64,000 bases of DNA, taken from positions 62,001 through 126,000 of the forward strand of contig MNYM01000035.1 of NCBI GenBank assembly GCA_001873065.1, in the 5' to 3' direction. The DNA is from Flavobacteriaceae bacterium CG2_30_31_66 (lineage in GTDB: Bacteria; Bacteroidota; Bacteroidia; Flavobacteriales; Flavobacteriaceae). A model generated the notes under the pieces. That model ran no database searches, was not told where the DNA came from, and was given only the letters and a program-made list of their open reading frames with translations. Numbering within the stretch: the first letter of the stretch is position 1; every line of letters begins with the position of its first letter. The position numbers and the translations under genes are program-made. Shown in pieces: positions 8,367-17,536 of the stretch.

Positions 8367-10013
8367 TTACCAAAACAAGCAATATAAAACTGCTGTTATG
8401 ATACAAACTATAAAGGCTCCAATATTAAAAGTAGGAGATGTTTTAAATAAATCTTTTGTTAGACTAATTCCTCTTTCATCATCAGCTCCTTTATTTTGAA
8501 GATAACTAATTAAAACGATAACCAACATTGTGAAAACTGCGGTTAATCCCATTTGGTGCATCCATGGTTGTAACGCTGGAATAGGTAAATATTTTAAAGC
8601 CAACGCTATCGGAATTGACAAAATAGCACCCCAAATTGCTGCATTGTTAGTAGTTTTTTTCCAAAATAATCCTAAAATAAAAACAGCTAAAATTCCAGGA
8701 CTTACAACGCCTGTCCATTCTTGAATAAATTGAAAAGCTTGGTCTATGCCTCCTAAAAGTGGCGCCATAATAACGGCAATCACCAATGCAACAACTCCAG
8801 AAATACGACCCACGTTCACTGTTGCTTTATCACTTGCATTTTTATTGATATACTGTTTATAAATATCCATGGTAAAAATGGTAGAAGTAGAATTCAACAT
8901 CGAAGCCAAAGACGAAACAACTGCAGCAGCCAAAGCCGCAAAAGCAACTCCTTTTAATCCTGTTGGTAAAAACTGTAACAACCAAGGATAAGCCTTGTCA
9001 GCTTGTTGTTCAGAAGGCAAACTTAATTTTCCTACTTCCCCTAAACTTGCCATAATTTCAGGATCATTTACCATTACATAAGCTGCAATTCCAGGAATCA
9101 CTACAATTAGTGGAATGATAATTTTTAAGCCAGCAGCCAATAAAATACCTTTTTGAGATTCTTTTAAAGATTTTGCTGCCAGAGTACGTTGAATAATATA
9201 TTGATTGAATCCCCAATAATAGATATTTGCAACCCACAATCCACCAACAAGTACCCAAATTCCAGGTAAATTTAAATAATTTTTGTTAACTGTTCCATCT
9301 CCATTGAATTCATCTAAAATCATGTGAAATTTATCTGGAGCGGCGTCCATCACTTTGCTTAGACCTGCAAAAACGCCTTCACCTCCAGAAACTGTATTTA
9401 AAGCCAAATAAGTTGTAACCAATCCTCCAAGAATTAAAAATATTACTTGAATAACATCTGTCCAAGCAACTGCAGAAAGACCTCCATATAAAGAATAAGC
9501 TGCAGCAAAAAGTGCCAATCCAATAACTGCATAAATCATATCTACGCCCATAATTGTTTCGATGGCCAATCCACCCAAATACAATACTGAAGCTAAGTTT
9601 ACGAACACATACAGTGCTATCCAAAAAACTGCAAGTATTGTTTTCAAGTTTGTTGAAAATCTTTTTTCAACAAATTCAGGAATGGTATATAATCCTTTCT
9701 CAATGAAAATTGGTAAAAAATATTTTCCAACAATAATTAATGTGATGGCTGCCATCCACTCATAAGAGGCAATTGCAAGACCAAGTGCAAAACCTGAGCC
9801 CGACATGCCAATAAACTGTTCTGCAGAGATATTTGCCGCAATTAATGAGGCTCCAATTGCCCACCAAGGTAATGATTTGCTCGCTAAAAAGTAATCTTCG
9901 GCATTTTTTTGATGCCCTTTTTTGTCTCTAGAGACCCATAATCCTACACCTAAAATCAAGATAGCATAAGCTATAAAGATGGCGTAATCTAAAATTCCAA
10001 AACCTGCTGTCAT
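8367..10013 (-). CDS. Sodium/sugar symporter of the SSS family (vSGLT-like)
   Basis: This 548-residue, strongly hydrophobic protein has the layout of sodium:solute symporters (LeuT fold, SLC5). Its sequence closely follows the Vibrio galactose transporter vSGLT: AEQFIGMSGSGFALGLAIASYEWMAAITLI, YTIPEFVEKRF, YGGLSAVAWTDVIQ, YYWGFNQYIIQRTLAAKS and AAVVSSLASMLNSTSTIFTMDIY. It therefore probably imports a sugar with sodium across the inner membrane; which sugar is unknown. It is alone on the minus strand, with the bidirectional terminator at its 3' end and about 257 bases without a convincing gene at its 5' end. Confidence 0.9.
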   Translation of the reverse strand: MTAGFGILDYAIFIAYAILILGVGLWVSRDKKGHQKNAEDYFLASKSLPWWAIGASLIAANISAEQFIGMSGSGFALGLAIASYEWMAAITLIIVGKYFLPIFIEKGLYTIPEFVEKRFSTNLKTILAVFWIALYVFVNLASVLYLGGLAIETIMGVDMIYAVIGLALFAAAYSLYGGLSAVAWTDVIQVIFLILGGLVTTYLALNTVSGGEGVFAGLSKVMDAAPDKFHMILDEFNGDGTVNKNYLNLPGIWVLVGGLWVANIYYWGFNQYIIQRTLAAKSLKESQKGILLAAGLKIIIPLIVVIPGIAAYVMVNDPEIMASLGEVGKLSLPSEQQADKAYPWLLQFLPTGLKGVAFAALAAAVVSSLASMLNSTSTIFTMDIYKQYINKNASDKATVNVGRISGVVALVIAVIMAPLLGGIDQAFQFIQEWTGVVSPGILAVFILGLFWKKTTNNAAIWGAILSIPIALALKYLPIPALQPWMHQMGLTAVFTMLVIVLISYLQNKGADDERGISLTKDLFKTSPTFNIGAFIVCIITAVLYCLFW

Positions 10014-10270
10014 AGTAAAAAATTAGTTTAGTTTGATTGTAAATTGCTTTTAATTTTATGCAATATCCAAATTTTTGGTTAAAAATTGATACAATGTTTA
10101 GATATTTTTTGATGATTCAAATCAAAAAAAACCAATACACAAATTTACAGTCACTTATTTCAAAAAGAAGGGGGGTTATTGTTCAAAAAAAGGGAAAAAA
10201 TAGGTTTCTTTTAAAATTTTCCAAAATGCTTTCTCACATTATTACCTTGAAAAATAAAAAGGTTTTAAAA

Positions 10271-11338
10271 TCAAAATAATTCTTTATTACTGATATTCAA
10301 ATAATTACTTTTAACATAAATGAGAATTGTTTGCAATATTTCTCCCATATTTTTACATTTTGCAAAAGCAGGGTCATTTGCATAATCTCCAATTTGTTTT
10401 TTTAATTTAATAATATTTTCAGGAGTTGAAATCACGTCATTTTTCATACAATGCATCAAACTTTCAATTCTTTTTGGAGCTGTAATCATCCTTTTTGCCA
10501 TATAAGAACGCTCTTCAATTTTATATTGTCTGATGGAACTTCTTGCAAGTTTTTCATTGACCATTGACATGATTTCGGCATTTTCTTTCATGAATTTCAT
10601 GTTGTAAACACGAAGATTACCTTCAAAAGATTGTTGGTCAAAATCAATTGCTCTGATTTTATAAACAATATGATCAAAATCGTGGGTTGGCGTAATCACA
10701 TAATTATAAGAACGCATATCACCCAACAATCTTACCAAACAACGTTCTTTGAACTTCACAAATTCTTTGGCGATTTGCGATTTTTCTGATTCTGAACATT
10801 TTGGGAGAAAATCTCGTATAAAATCATCCCCAGGAATTCCTGCAATGTGCTCTTCAATCAAAGTATCTTTATAAATCAAAAAATTGATATTGTGTGGAGA
10901 CAAAATGTGTTCTAATTCCAATCCATAAACTCTGGAAGCATCTGCTTTTTTTACATAAAAATAAGTATAATTGTCATTCAGTATATTTCTGATTTTAATT
11001 CTAAATGGTTTCGAATTTCCAAAAGTGCAATAATCAATGGCATCTACATTCAAAAAAGGGATAGTATCTTCATTTCCATCAGAATGTAATAATGTATAAA
11101 TCTTTTTGAGGCACAAATCAATCTCTTCTCTGTCAAATTCCGAATAATAAGTTCTTACCCAAAGCGTGTCTTGATCTTTATCATTATAAACTGTTACACA
11201 ACCTTGAAAACGCAATAAATCATCATAAAAAATAGGAATTTTAATACTTCTATTATTTTCTATCAAATATTGATGAAGCAAATCACTGATTGGAAATACA
11301 GGTTTTTTTTTGGATATTAATTTTTCCGAAGAAGGCAT
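10271..11338 (-). CDS. Conserved hypothetical protein with kinase-like sequence features
   Basis: This 355-residue soluble protein matches a family I recall only as a conserved hypothetical in Flavobacteria. Read in order, it has features of a protein-kinase-like fold: a Lys pair at 130-131 (YVKKAD), a Glu in YGLELEHIL, a hinge-like EEHIAGIPGDD, a loop LLGDMRSYN (Asp207, Asn212) like the HxDxxxxN loop of small-molecule kinases, and IDFD (about 231-234) like the DFG aspartate. No glycine-rich loop is obvious. The kinase assignment is inference; no substrate is suggested. It lies 35 bases downstream of dprA on the same strand and may be co-transcribed with it. Confidence 0.55.
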   Translation of the reverse strand: MPSSEKLISKKKPVFPISDLLHQYLIENNRSIKIPIFYDDLLRFQGCVTVYNDKDQDTLWVRTYYSEFDREEIDLCLKKIYTLLHSDGNEDTIPFLNVDAIDYCTFGNSKPFRIKIRNILNDNYTYFYVKKADASRVYGLELEHILSPHNINFLIYKDTLIEEHIAGIPGDDFIRDFLPKCSESEKSQIAKEFVKFKERCLVRLLGDMRSYNYVITPTHDFDHIVYKIRAIDFDQQSFEGNLRVYNMKFMKENAEIMSMVNEKLARSSIRQYKIEERSYMAKRMITAPKRIESLMHCMKNDVISTPENIIKLKKQIGDYANDPAFAKCKNMGEILQTILIYVKSNYLNISNKELF

Positions 11339-11373
11339 TTTTAAAAGTTTGGAGTTGTTAAAAATAAAAAATA

Positions 11374-12507
11374 TTACTGAAGTTCAAACATTTTTCCTGG
11401 CAAAGATTTGATAATTCCTTTCAATTCCATCTGCAACAAAACCGATGACAATTGAAAAAGCGGGATGTTACAATCAATTGCAATCAAATCAAGCATTTGC
11501 TTTCCATTTTCTTTGAGATGATTATAAATCATTTGTTCTTGGTCTGATAATGTGATAAAAAGTTCTTGCTGAATTAGTTTTTTAGGTTTTGTAACAACAT
11601 CCCAATTGAGCATTTTCACAATATCACTGCTTGATGTTAACAAAATTGCTTTGTTGTTTTTGATTAAATTATTACACCCTTTACTATAAATATCATTCGT
11701 TCTTCCTGGCAATGCAAAAACATCTCTGTCATAAGAATTTGCAATATCAGCAGTCACTAACGAACCTCCTTTATCAGCACTTTCTATAATTATTGTTGCT
11801 TCAGAAATGCCTGCAACAATTCTGTTTCGTTTCAAAAAATTTTCTCTTAGCGGATTTTCTTCAAAACCAAATTCAGTGAAAAAACCACCATTTTCCATGA
11901 CTTGACGCACGTATTTTTTATGCACTTTTGGATACATTTGCTCAAAACCGTGAGCCAAAACACCAATCGTTTGCAAGTTATTTTTGATGGCAGCTTTGTG
12001 CGCACAAATATCTACACCATAAGCAAAACCACTTACGATAATTGGGTTATAAACAGCCAATTCTTCAATAAGTTGCTCGCAAAAATCTTTGCCATAAGTA
12101 CTCATATTTCTAGTCCCAACAATCGAAAGTATTTTATCATTTTTCAGATTGATGTTACCGTCTTTGAACATCACAAAAGGACTGTCGATACATTGCAACA
12201 AGTTTTTAGGAAAATCATCCTCTAAAAAATAAACAACTTCGTAATTGTTTTTTTCAATAAAATCCAACTCTTGCTCAGCCAATTTGATATTTTGTTTGTC
12301 AAATAGATGCTGGATTGCAAAACTACCAATACCATTTATTTTTTGAAGTGAAGCCGGTTTTTCATTGAACAATTGTTCGATATCACCAACAGCAACAATC
12401 AATTTTTTAGCTAAAATATCGCCAATTGCTTTGCTTTTTTGTAATCGTAAAATAGCAAGAATTTTTTCTTTTTTCAAATTGTACAATTTATTGTACAAGA
12501 TATACAT
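11374..12507 (-). CDS. dprA: DNA-processing protein DprA
   Basis: DprA loads RecA on incoming single-stranded DNA during natural transformation. The Rossmann-like core is clear: VGTRNMSTYG, IVSGFAYGVDICAH, GVLAHGFEQMYP, RENFLKRNRIVAG, IIESADKGGSLVTA and FALPGRTND. An N-terminal helix-hairpin-helix-like region precedes it, and a C-terminal winged-helix-like domain follows (about residues 310-377). The length of 377 residues is typical. The start at 12507 is the first ATG of the frame, but a later start at the LKKEKILAIL region would match relatives better. It diverges from the HU-SPOR gene. Confidence 0.92.
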   Translation of the reverse strand: MYILYNKLYNLKKEKILAILRLQKSKAIGDILAKKLIVAVGDIEQLFNEKPASLQKINGIGSFAIQHLFDKQNIKLAEQELDFIEKNNYEVVYFLEDDFPKNLLQCIDSPFVMFKDGNINLKNDKILSIVGTRNMSTYGKDFCEQLIEELAVYNPIIVSGFAYGVDICAHKAAIKNNLQTIGVLAHGFEQMYPKVHKKYVRQVMENGGFFTEFGFEENPLRENFLKRNRIVAGISEATIIIESADKGGSLVTADIANSYDRDVFALPGRTNDIYSKGCNNLIKNNKAILLTSSSDIVKMLNWDVVTKPKKLIQQELFITLSDQEQMIYNHLKENGKQMLDLIAIDCNIPLFQLSSVLLQMELKGIIKSLPGKMFELQ

Positions 12508-12557
12508 TTTTGTTGATAAATTTTTATCAATTTGCTTCTTTAAAAATTCAAAAAAAC

Positions 12558-12565
12558 TATATTTG
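12558..12565 (+). promoter_or_regulatory. Candidate -7 box TATATTTG, leaderless promoter
   Basis: TATATTTG fits TAnnTTTG exactly and ends 4 bases before the ATG of the HU-SPOR gene, so the transcript would start at or next to the start codon. No good -33 element is spaced correctly, which lowers confidence. Confidence 0.35.
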
Positions 12566-12569
12566 TTTT

Positions 12570-13475
12570 ATGAAGTTAACAAACTATATTAAAGATTTAT
12601 TGTACAGATACGATTGCGTAATTATCCCTGATTTTGGGGGATTTGTTACGAAAAGAATTGGCGCAAAGATTGATGAAAATACACATCGATTTTTTCCACC
12701 ATCAAAACAACTTTCTTTCAATGGAAATTTAAAAAATAACGATGGTTTGTTGGCAAATTATATAGCTTCTGTTGAGAATATTTCTTTTGAAAAAGCTTCA
12801 AATGCGATTGCATTGTGTGTAATTAAATGGCAAAATGAAATTCAAACAAAACCAATTATTTTAGATTCGATTGGGATTCTTACATTGAACGAAAATCGTC
12901 AAATTATTTTTGAACCTACAAAAAGTATAAACTTTTTAATTGAATCGTTTGGATTGAGTTTTTTTGAAACATCAACTGCAAATAGACATCAATCAGAAGT
13001 TAAAAAATTCGTTCCTGAAGTTCCTAAAAACGATAAAAAAACAATTCATGCTTTTATTAAATATGCAGCATCAGCTGCTATTTTATTAACTTTAGGTGTT
13101 GCAACTTATTCCAATTATCAAGAAAATAGCCAAAAAGAGTTATTAACAAAACAACAAAAGTCACTAGAGAAAAAAATTCAAACTGCCACATTTGTGATTT
13201 CAAATCCATTGCCAACTATCGAGCTAACGGTTGTAAAAGAACTCGAAAAAAACTTTCATGTGGTGGCTGGCGCATTTCAAAATCCTGAAAATGCCAATAG
13301 AAAAATGAACCGATTGATTAAAGAAGGTCATGATGCGAAAATTCTTGGTGTTAATAAATGGGGCTTAACGCAAGTGGTTTATGCTAGTTTTTCTGATAAA
13401 AATGAAGCAATCAATTATCTTTATAAAATACAAAAAACAGTAACTCAAGATGCTTGGTTGCTGATAAAAAAGTAG
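12570..13475 (+). CDS. HU-like domain and SPOR domain membrane protein
   Basis: The N-terminal 90 residues (KLTNYIKDLLYRYDCVIIPDFGGFV) match the prokaryotic HU/CCDC81-like domain seen in Bacteroidota. A single membrane segment follows at roughly residues 170-190. The C-terminal SPOR domain (FHVVAGAFQNPENA...LLIKK) binds denuded septal peptidoglycan. The protein is probably anchored in the inner membrane with SPOR in the periplasm and HU in the cytoplasm, suggesting a link between chromosome and division site; this role is inferred. The start at 12570 (MKLTNY) is preferred over an upstream ATG at 12510, because homology begins there and the -7 box lies just before it. Confidence 0.85.
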   Translation: MKLTNYIKDLLYRYDCVIIPDFGGFVTKRIGAKIDENTHRFFPPSKQLSFNGNLKNNDGLLANYIASVENISFEKASNAIALCVIKWQNEIQTKPIILDSIGILTLNENRQIIFEPTKSINFLIESFGLSFFETSTANRHQSEVKKFVPEVPKNDKKTIHAFIKYAASAAILLTLGVATYSNYQENSQKELLTKQQKSLEKKIQTATFVISNPLPTIELTVVKELEKNFHVVAGAFQNPENANRKMNRLIKEGHDAKILGVNKWGLTQVVYASFSDKNEAINYLYKIQKTVTQDAWLLIKK

Positions 13476-13495
13476 TTTTATTTAAAGTTGAATCC

Positions 13496-13503
13496 TATCT
13501 TTG
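13496..13503 (+). promoter_or_regulatory. Candidate -7 box TATCTTTG for the thioesterase gene
   Basis: An exact TAnnTTTG match ends 15 bases before the ATG at 13519. A -33 TTG at the standard spacing is not evident. Confidence 0.4.
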
Positions 13504-13518
13504 CTGAAATTTTCATAA

Positions 13519-14031
13519 ATGGAAGCAAAAACACCCAAAGATTCCTTAACAATACTTACTGACTTGGTTTTGCCCGGAGAAACCAATTATCTTGATAATC
13601 TTTTTGGGGGCGAATTATTAGCAAGAATGGACAGGGCTTGCAGTATTGCTGCAAGACGTCATTCAAGGAGGATTGTGGTGACCGCATCTGTAAACCACGT
13701 GGCTTTTAACAAATCTGTACCCGTGGGAAGTGTGCTAACATTGGCTGCAAAAGTGTCAAGAGCGTTCAAATCATCAATGGAAATTTATGTAGATGTTTGG
13801 ATTGAAGACCGTCAATCAGGACAAAAAACCAAGGTAAATGAAGGTATTTATACTTTTGTTGCCGTTGACGAAACTGGCAAACCTGTGCAAATTCCTCAAA
13901 TTATTCCGGAAACAGATCTGGAAAAGGAGCGATATGATAGCGCATTGAGAAGAAAACAACTCAGTTTGATATTGGCCGGAAAATTAAAACCCAATGAAGC
14001 AACCGAATTAAAAGCACTATTTTATGAATAA
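13519..14031 (+). CDS. Acyl-CoA thioesterase (hotdog fold)
   Basis: A 170-residue single-hotdog protein of the YciA/cytosolic acyl-CoA hydrolase type, hydrolysing acyl-CoA to free acid and CoA. The motif NLFGGELLARMDRACSIAA carries the Asn/Asp-containing active-site helix, followed by VTASVNHVAFNKSVPVGSVL on the central strands. There is no signal peptide. Its end overlaps the next gene by 8 bases, so the two are probably co-transcribed. Chain-length preference cannot be read. Confidence 0.88.
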   Translation: MEAKTPKDSLTILTDLVLPGETNYLDNLFGGELLARMDRACSIAARRHSRRIVVTASVNHVAFNKSVPVGSVLTLAAKVSRAFKSSMEIYVDVWIEDRQSGQKTKVNEGIYTFVAVDETGKPVQIPQIIPETDLEKERYDSALRRKQLSLILAGKLKPNEATELKALFYE

Positions 14032-14533
14032 TTTTCAGGATATTTTATCCAATTTTAAAACTATTGAAACGATTATCGTAATTGCTATTGGTATTTTATT
14101 TCAAATTGGAGCTACAAAATCATTAAATAATATCCGTAAAAAATTCGGTTTTCAAAAAAATAGGGTCATCATTATTAACAAAATAATCAATGTGTTGATT
14201 TACGCATCAGTAGTAATAATTGTTTCTTTTATTTGGGGTGTTGATGAAAAGCAATTAATCTTATTTATATCCTCATTTTTAACCATTTTAGGAATCGCTT
14301 TTTTTGCACAATGGTCTATATTGTCAAACATTACAGCAGGATTGATTTTATTTGTAAATTATCCTGTGAAAATTGGGGATGAAATTACTATCCTAGAAAA
14401 AGACAACAATATTACTGGAGAAATAAAAGATATTGGAGCTTTTTTTATCACACTTAAAACGAATGAAAAAGAACTAATTACAGTTCCAAATTCAATTATT
14501 TTACAAAAAAACATTAAATTTAAGGAGAAATAA
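14024..14533 (+). CDS. Small mechanosensitive-channel (MscS-like) protein
   Basis: The 169-residue protein has three hydrophobic segments. The third (FLTILGIAFFAQWSILSNITAGLILF) looks like the pore helix of MscS, followed by a short beta domain (YPVKIGDEITI...ITVPNSIILQKNI). It lacks the large C-terminal cage of E. coli MscS and resembles the minimal MscS-like proteins of Bacteroidota. Gating of ions on osmotic downshift is the family role. It overlaps the thioesterase gene by 8 bases and converges on the EnvC-like gene with 18 bases between. Confidence 0.8.
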   Translation: MNNFQDILSNFKTIETIIVIAIGILFQIGATKSLNNIRKKFGFQKNRVIIINKIINVLIYASVVIIVSFIWGVDEKQLILFISSFLTILGIAFFAQWSILSNITAGLILFVNYPVKIGDEITILEKDNNITGEIKDIGAFFITLKTNEKELITVPNSIILQKNIKFKEK

Positions 14534-14551
14534 AACCCGTTTATTTTTATG

Positions 14552-15781
14552 TTATCTTGGTAAAATCCATTCAGCAGGATTTAAACGAGTGGTGTTTTTA
14601 AAAACCACGAAAACAAGATTTGTTTTGTTAGAAACTTTGTCTGTAAATATTTTTCCAATTCTTTGACCAGTAACCACTTTATCGTTTTTTTTCACCATGA
14701 TATTTTCAAGATTATTATAAGAAGTTATATAATTTCCATGACGAATAAGCACATTTTTGATACCTCCTGAGCCCACTAAAACATTCAAAACTTCGCCTTT
14801 AAAAACCGCATTAGCGAAACTTCCTTCAGAGGTAACAATATGTAAACCAGTACTATTAATCGTTATTCCAGGAAAAGTTGGATGTGGTTGATCTCCAAAT
14901 CTGCGAACGATAATTCCTTCTTTCACGGGCCAAGGCAATCTGCCTTTATTACTTTCAAATTCACCAGCCAATTTTTTTGCCTCAGGAGTCAAAAAAAACT
15001 CATTTTTAGTAATCTTTACTTGTGAAGTAGTTTTGGTTACCTTTTTGTTCGCTCTTTCAATTTCATCTCTAATCAATTTATCAATTTTTGCAACAATTGT
15101 TTGCTCATCTTTGATCTTTTTTTGAATGTCTCTTTTGTATTGAGATTCCTTCTTTTTGATGATTGCTAAAAAGTTTTCTTGCTTTTTTTTATCTAATTCT
15201 ATCTCTTTTTTCTGATTTTCTTCAGAAACCAACAACCTTTCTTTTTCTCGTTTTTGGGTACTCAACGAGTCATTCAAAATTTTTACTTCAGAAGATTGAA
15301 GCACGATTTCCTCTCCTTGTTTTTTTCGAAATGACGTGTATTGTTTCAAATATTCCAATCGTTTATACGCTTGATAAAAATTTTGTGAAGACAATAAAAA
15401 CATCAATCTGCTTTGTTGTGATTTACTTTTGTAAGACTTAAAAATCATTTCAGCATAATCTGCTTTCAATGCCGTTAATTTTCGATTTAACTTATTTATC
15501 TTTTTTTGATTTAGGTAAATTTCGTCAGATAATAATTTAGTTTCCTCTTGAATTGTAGCGATTAATTTATTTCGAACTTCGATTTTTTGTTTAATATCTT
15601 TCAAACTTTCCATCGCATTTTGCTCCTTTTTTTGCTCTTTAAAAAGCAATTTATTAAGCTGCACTATCTCAGCTTGGTATTTTTTTCGTTGTTCTTCAAG
15701 CTGTTTTTTAGTTTGTCCAAAACCCGAAAAACAGTGTAAAAAAACAATCAAGAAAATGATATGAAATGGATGGATTTTCAT
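14552..15781 (-). CDS. EnvC-like murein hydrolase activator (coiled coil plus degenerate LytM domain)
   Basis: The 409-residue protein has a signal peptide (HIIFLIVFLHCFSGFG), a long Lys/Glu/Gln-rich coiled coil (about 25-260) and a C-terminal M23/LytM-like domain. The catalytic first His/Asp set of active M23 peptidases is not seen (GLHIVTSEGSF replaces the H...D segment), as in EnvC. It therefore probably activates amidases during septum splitting rather than cutting peptidoglycan itself. Its start abuts the stop of the DUF4292 gene. The order TPR, DUF4292, EnvC-like is, as I recall, conserved in Flavobacteriaceae. Confidence 0.85.
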   Translation of the reverse strand: MKIHPFHIIFLIVFLHCFSGFGQTKKQLEEQRKKYQAEIVQLNKLLFKEQKKEQNAMESLKDIKQKIEVRNKLIATIQEETKLLSDEIYLNQKKINKLNRKLTALKADYAEMIFKSYKSKSQQSRLMFLLSSQNFYQAYKRLEYLKQYTSFRKKQGEEIVLQSSEVKILNDSLSTQKREKERLLVSEENQKKEIELDKKKQENFLAIIKKKESQYKRDIQKKIKDEQTIVAKIDKLIRDEIERANKKVTKTTSQVKITKNEFFLTPEAKKLAGEFESNKGRLPWPVKEGIIVRRFGDQPHPTFPGITINSTGLHIVTSEGSFANAVFKGEVLNVLVGSGGIKNVLIRHGNYITSYNNLENIMVKKNDKVVTGQRIGKIFTDKVSNKTNLVFVVFKNTTRLNPAEWILPR

Positions 15782-16551
15782 TAAAATTCTATTCTTTTAT
15801 ATCCGTTCGGAATTTCAAAACTGGTATCTAGTGTCTCACCAAAAACGACAGATTTGTAGATTAAATAAATATTTGTAAACGACTTTTCGGTTTTTGTACC
15901 AATCTTTATTTCTCCGGGGAAAATCGTTTTTTCGATGATGTGATAGCCAAAATATTGAATATCCAAAAGTAGATTTTTATCAATATATACAATTTTCTGC
16001 TCCTCTAATTTAAAATGTGAAGGATTGATTGTAAAGAAAATATCGAACAAAGCCGGTTGTACTTCAGGAGACAATACATATTTGTTATTAACAATTTCAA
16101 GTTGTTGTTTTTCCTTTTTTACATTTTGCAAGGCTTGTCCCAAAAATAAGTTTTGAAGCTGTTCAAAGTTGATTTCAACTCCCAAAAATTCTTCAATTAA
16201 TGAAAAATCTCCTTCGAAATAGTTTTTCGCAAGAGGAGAATAATAACTCACTGAATTTGGTGTGATTTTCGCTTTAAACACCGTTATAAACTTTGTGCCT
16301 TTGATATAGATTACTTTGTCTTTTTCGATTAGCAAATTCACTGTCAAACTTTGATTAGTTTTACCATTGTTAAAATTTACTTTCAATTTTGCATCAATCG
16401 ATTTTTTATCAAAATGGGCATCAAAATGCTTTTTAGCTACTTTTTTAGCAGAAGTCTCCGAAGCGATTGCATTTGCATCCATCATATTTTTTGTGGTTTT
16501 GCAGGAGGAAAATAAAATTATAAAAACGATACTCGATAACAAAAACCTCAT
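15781..16551 (-). CDS. DUF4292 lipoprotein
   Basis: The 256-residue protein begins with a lipoprotein signal (IVFIILFSSCKTTK, lipid-attached Cys17). The mature part is beta-rich, with KLKVNFNNGKTNQSLTVNLLIEKDK and YFEGDFSLIEEFLGVEINFEQLQNLFLG, matching DUF4292. The fold recalls LolA/LolB-type lipoprotein carriers, which suggests an outer-membrane or periplasmic role, but function is unproven. It overlaps the EnvC-like gene by a single base and starts 3 bases after the TPR gene, so all are in one operon. Confidence 0.85.
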   Translation of the reverse strand: MRFLLSSIVFIILFSSCKTTKNMMDANAIASETSAKKVAKKHFDAHFDKKSIDAKLKVNFNNGKTNQSLTVNLLIEKDKVIYIKGTKFITVFKAKITPNSVSYYSPLAKNYFEGDFSLIEEFLGVEINFEQLQNLFLGQALQNVKKEKQQLEIVNNKYVLSPEVQPALFDIFFTINPSHFKLEEQKIVYIDKNLLLDIQYFGYHIIEKTIFPGEIKIGTKTEKSFTNIYLIYKSVVFGETLDTSFEIPNGYKRIEF

Positions 16552-16553
16552 GT

Positions 16554-17534
16554 TTAACTTTTTAAATTGGTTGCTTTTTGCAGGTATTTTTTTTCTTCAA
16601 CTTTATTTCCTAAACCATTGTAAGCTTTCGCAATTTCGGCATAAAAAACAGCTTCCATTTTTTTATCAATCACAAAATCCAAGCCATTTTTTAGAAAAAG
16701 TAATGCCTTATGAAACGATTTCAATTGATTCAATGCTTTTCCATTTTGCAAATATATAAAAGGTTGGGCAGGAAAAAGTGCGATTCCTTCATTGCTATAT
16801 TTTAATAAAGTATCCGCATTTTTTTCGGATTTCTGAAGAATTTCTTCTAAAATTTTATAAGATTTATCTTTTTTAAATTGCAATTTCAAACCATCAACAT
16901 CGGTTAATTTAATCTCTTTAAATTCAGGTTGTTTGCTTTTTTTCAAACCTTCTCTTATTAATTTTAATTCTGTAGTAATAGCACCTTCAACCTCTAAAAC
17001 ATTTAACAAAGAAAGTGCTTCTTTAAATTTATTATTTAAAAAATAAATTCTTACAAGAGATACGCGCTCTTTTGGATGGATAGCGACAATTTTTTCTTGA
17101 ACTTTTATAGCCTCTTGATAGTTGGAGTCTCGTTCATAAATTGACACCAAATGTTTCAACATCCAAGTATTTTTAGGCTCTTTTTGCAGCGCTCTTTCAA
17201 TATATTCTTTAGCTAATAAAGTATTGTTCAAAAATAAATAGTTCTTTGAAAACTCAAAAAAAACAGCCACTTGATTTTCTAAGATTTGATTGCAACTTTC
17301 TAAATTTTCAATCGCTTTTTGATAATTTTCTATGGATTTTTCTGACAATGCTTTAAAGAAAAATTCTTGAAATTGCAGGGTTTTTTCTTCGGTCAAATCT
17401 TTTCTTATAGGAATGCTATCTTGCGAAAAAAAAGGATTCGTACAAAAAAACAACGAAATAAAAAAGAACAGCAACTTGAACAATGAAATCTCATTCTTAG
17501 TTATTTTACCATTTATTTCGCTATTTTTTGTCAT
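16554..17534 (-). CDS. Tetratricopeptide-repeat protein
   Basis: The 326-residue protein has an N-terminal hydrophobic segment (LFKLLFFFISLFFCTNPFF) that looks like a signal peptide or anchor. Several TPR helix pairs follow (for example YLFLNNTLLAKEYIERAL, WMLKHLVSIYERDSNYQEA and IYLQNGKALNQLKSFHKA). It is likely a periplasmic scaffold for protein interaction. It lies between the sugar nucleotidyltransferase (2 bases away) and DUF4292 genes, so it probably works in the same envelope pathway. No enzymatic motif is visible. Confidence 0.8.
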   Translation of the reverse strand: MTKNSEINGKITKNEISLFKLLFFFISLFFCTNPFFSQDSIPIRKDLTEEKTLQFQEFFFKALSEKSIENYQKAIENLESCNQILENQVAVFFEFSKNYLFLNNTLLAKEYIERALQKEPKNTWMLKHLVSIYERDSNYQEAIKVQEKIVAIHPKERVSLVRIYFLNNKFKEALSLLNVLEVEGAITTELKLIREGLKKSKQPEFKEIKLTDVDGLKLQFKKDKSYKILEEILQKSEKNADTLLKYSNEGIALFPAQPFIYLQNGKALNQLKSFHKALLFLKNGLDFVIDKKMEAVFYAEIAKAYNGLGNKVEEKKYLQKATNLKS

Positions 17535-17536
17535 AT

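Noticed and set aside
10058..10279. 73-residue plus-strand frame in the gap before the kinase-like gene
   Set aside because: It is lysine- and phenylalanine-rich, lacks a plausible start context and runs into the end of the opposite gene; the 257-base gap is better left as non-coding.
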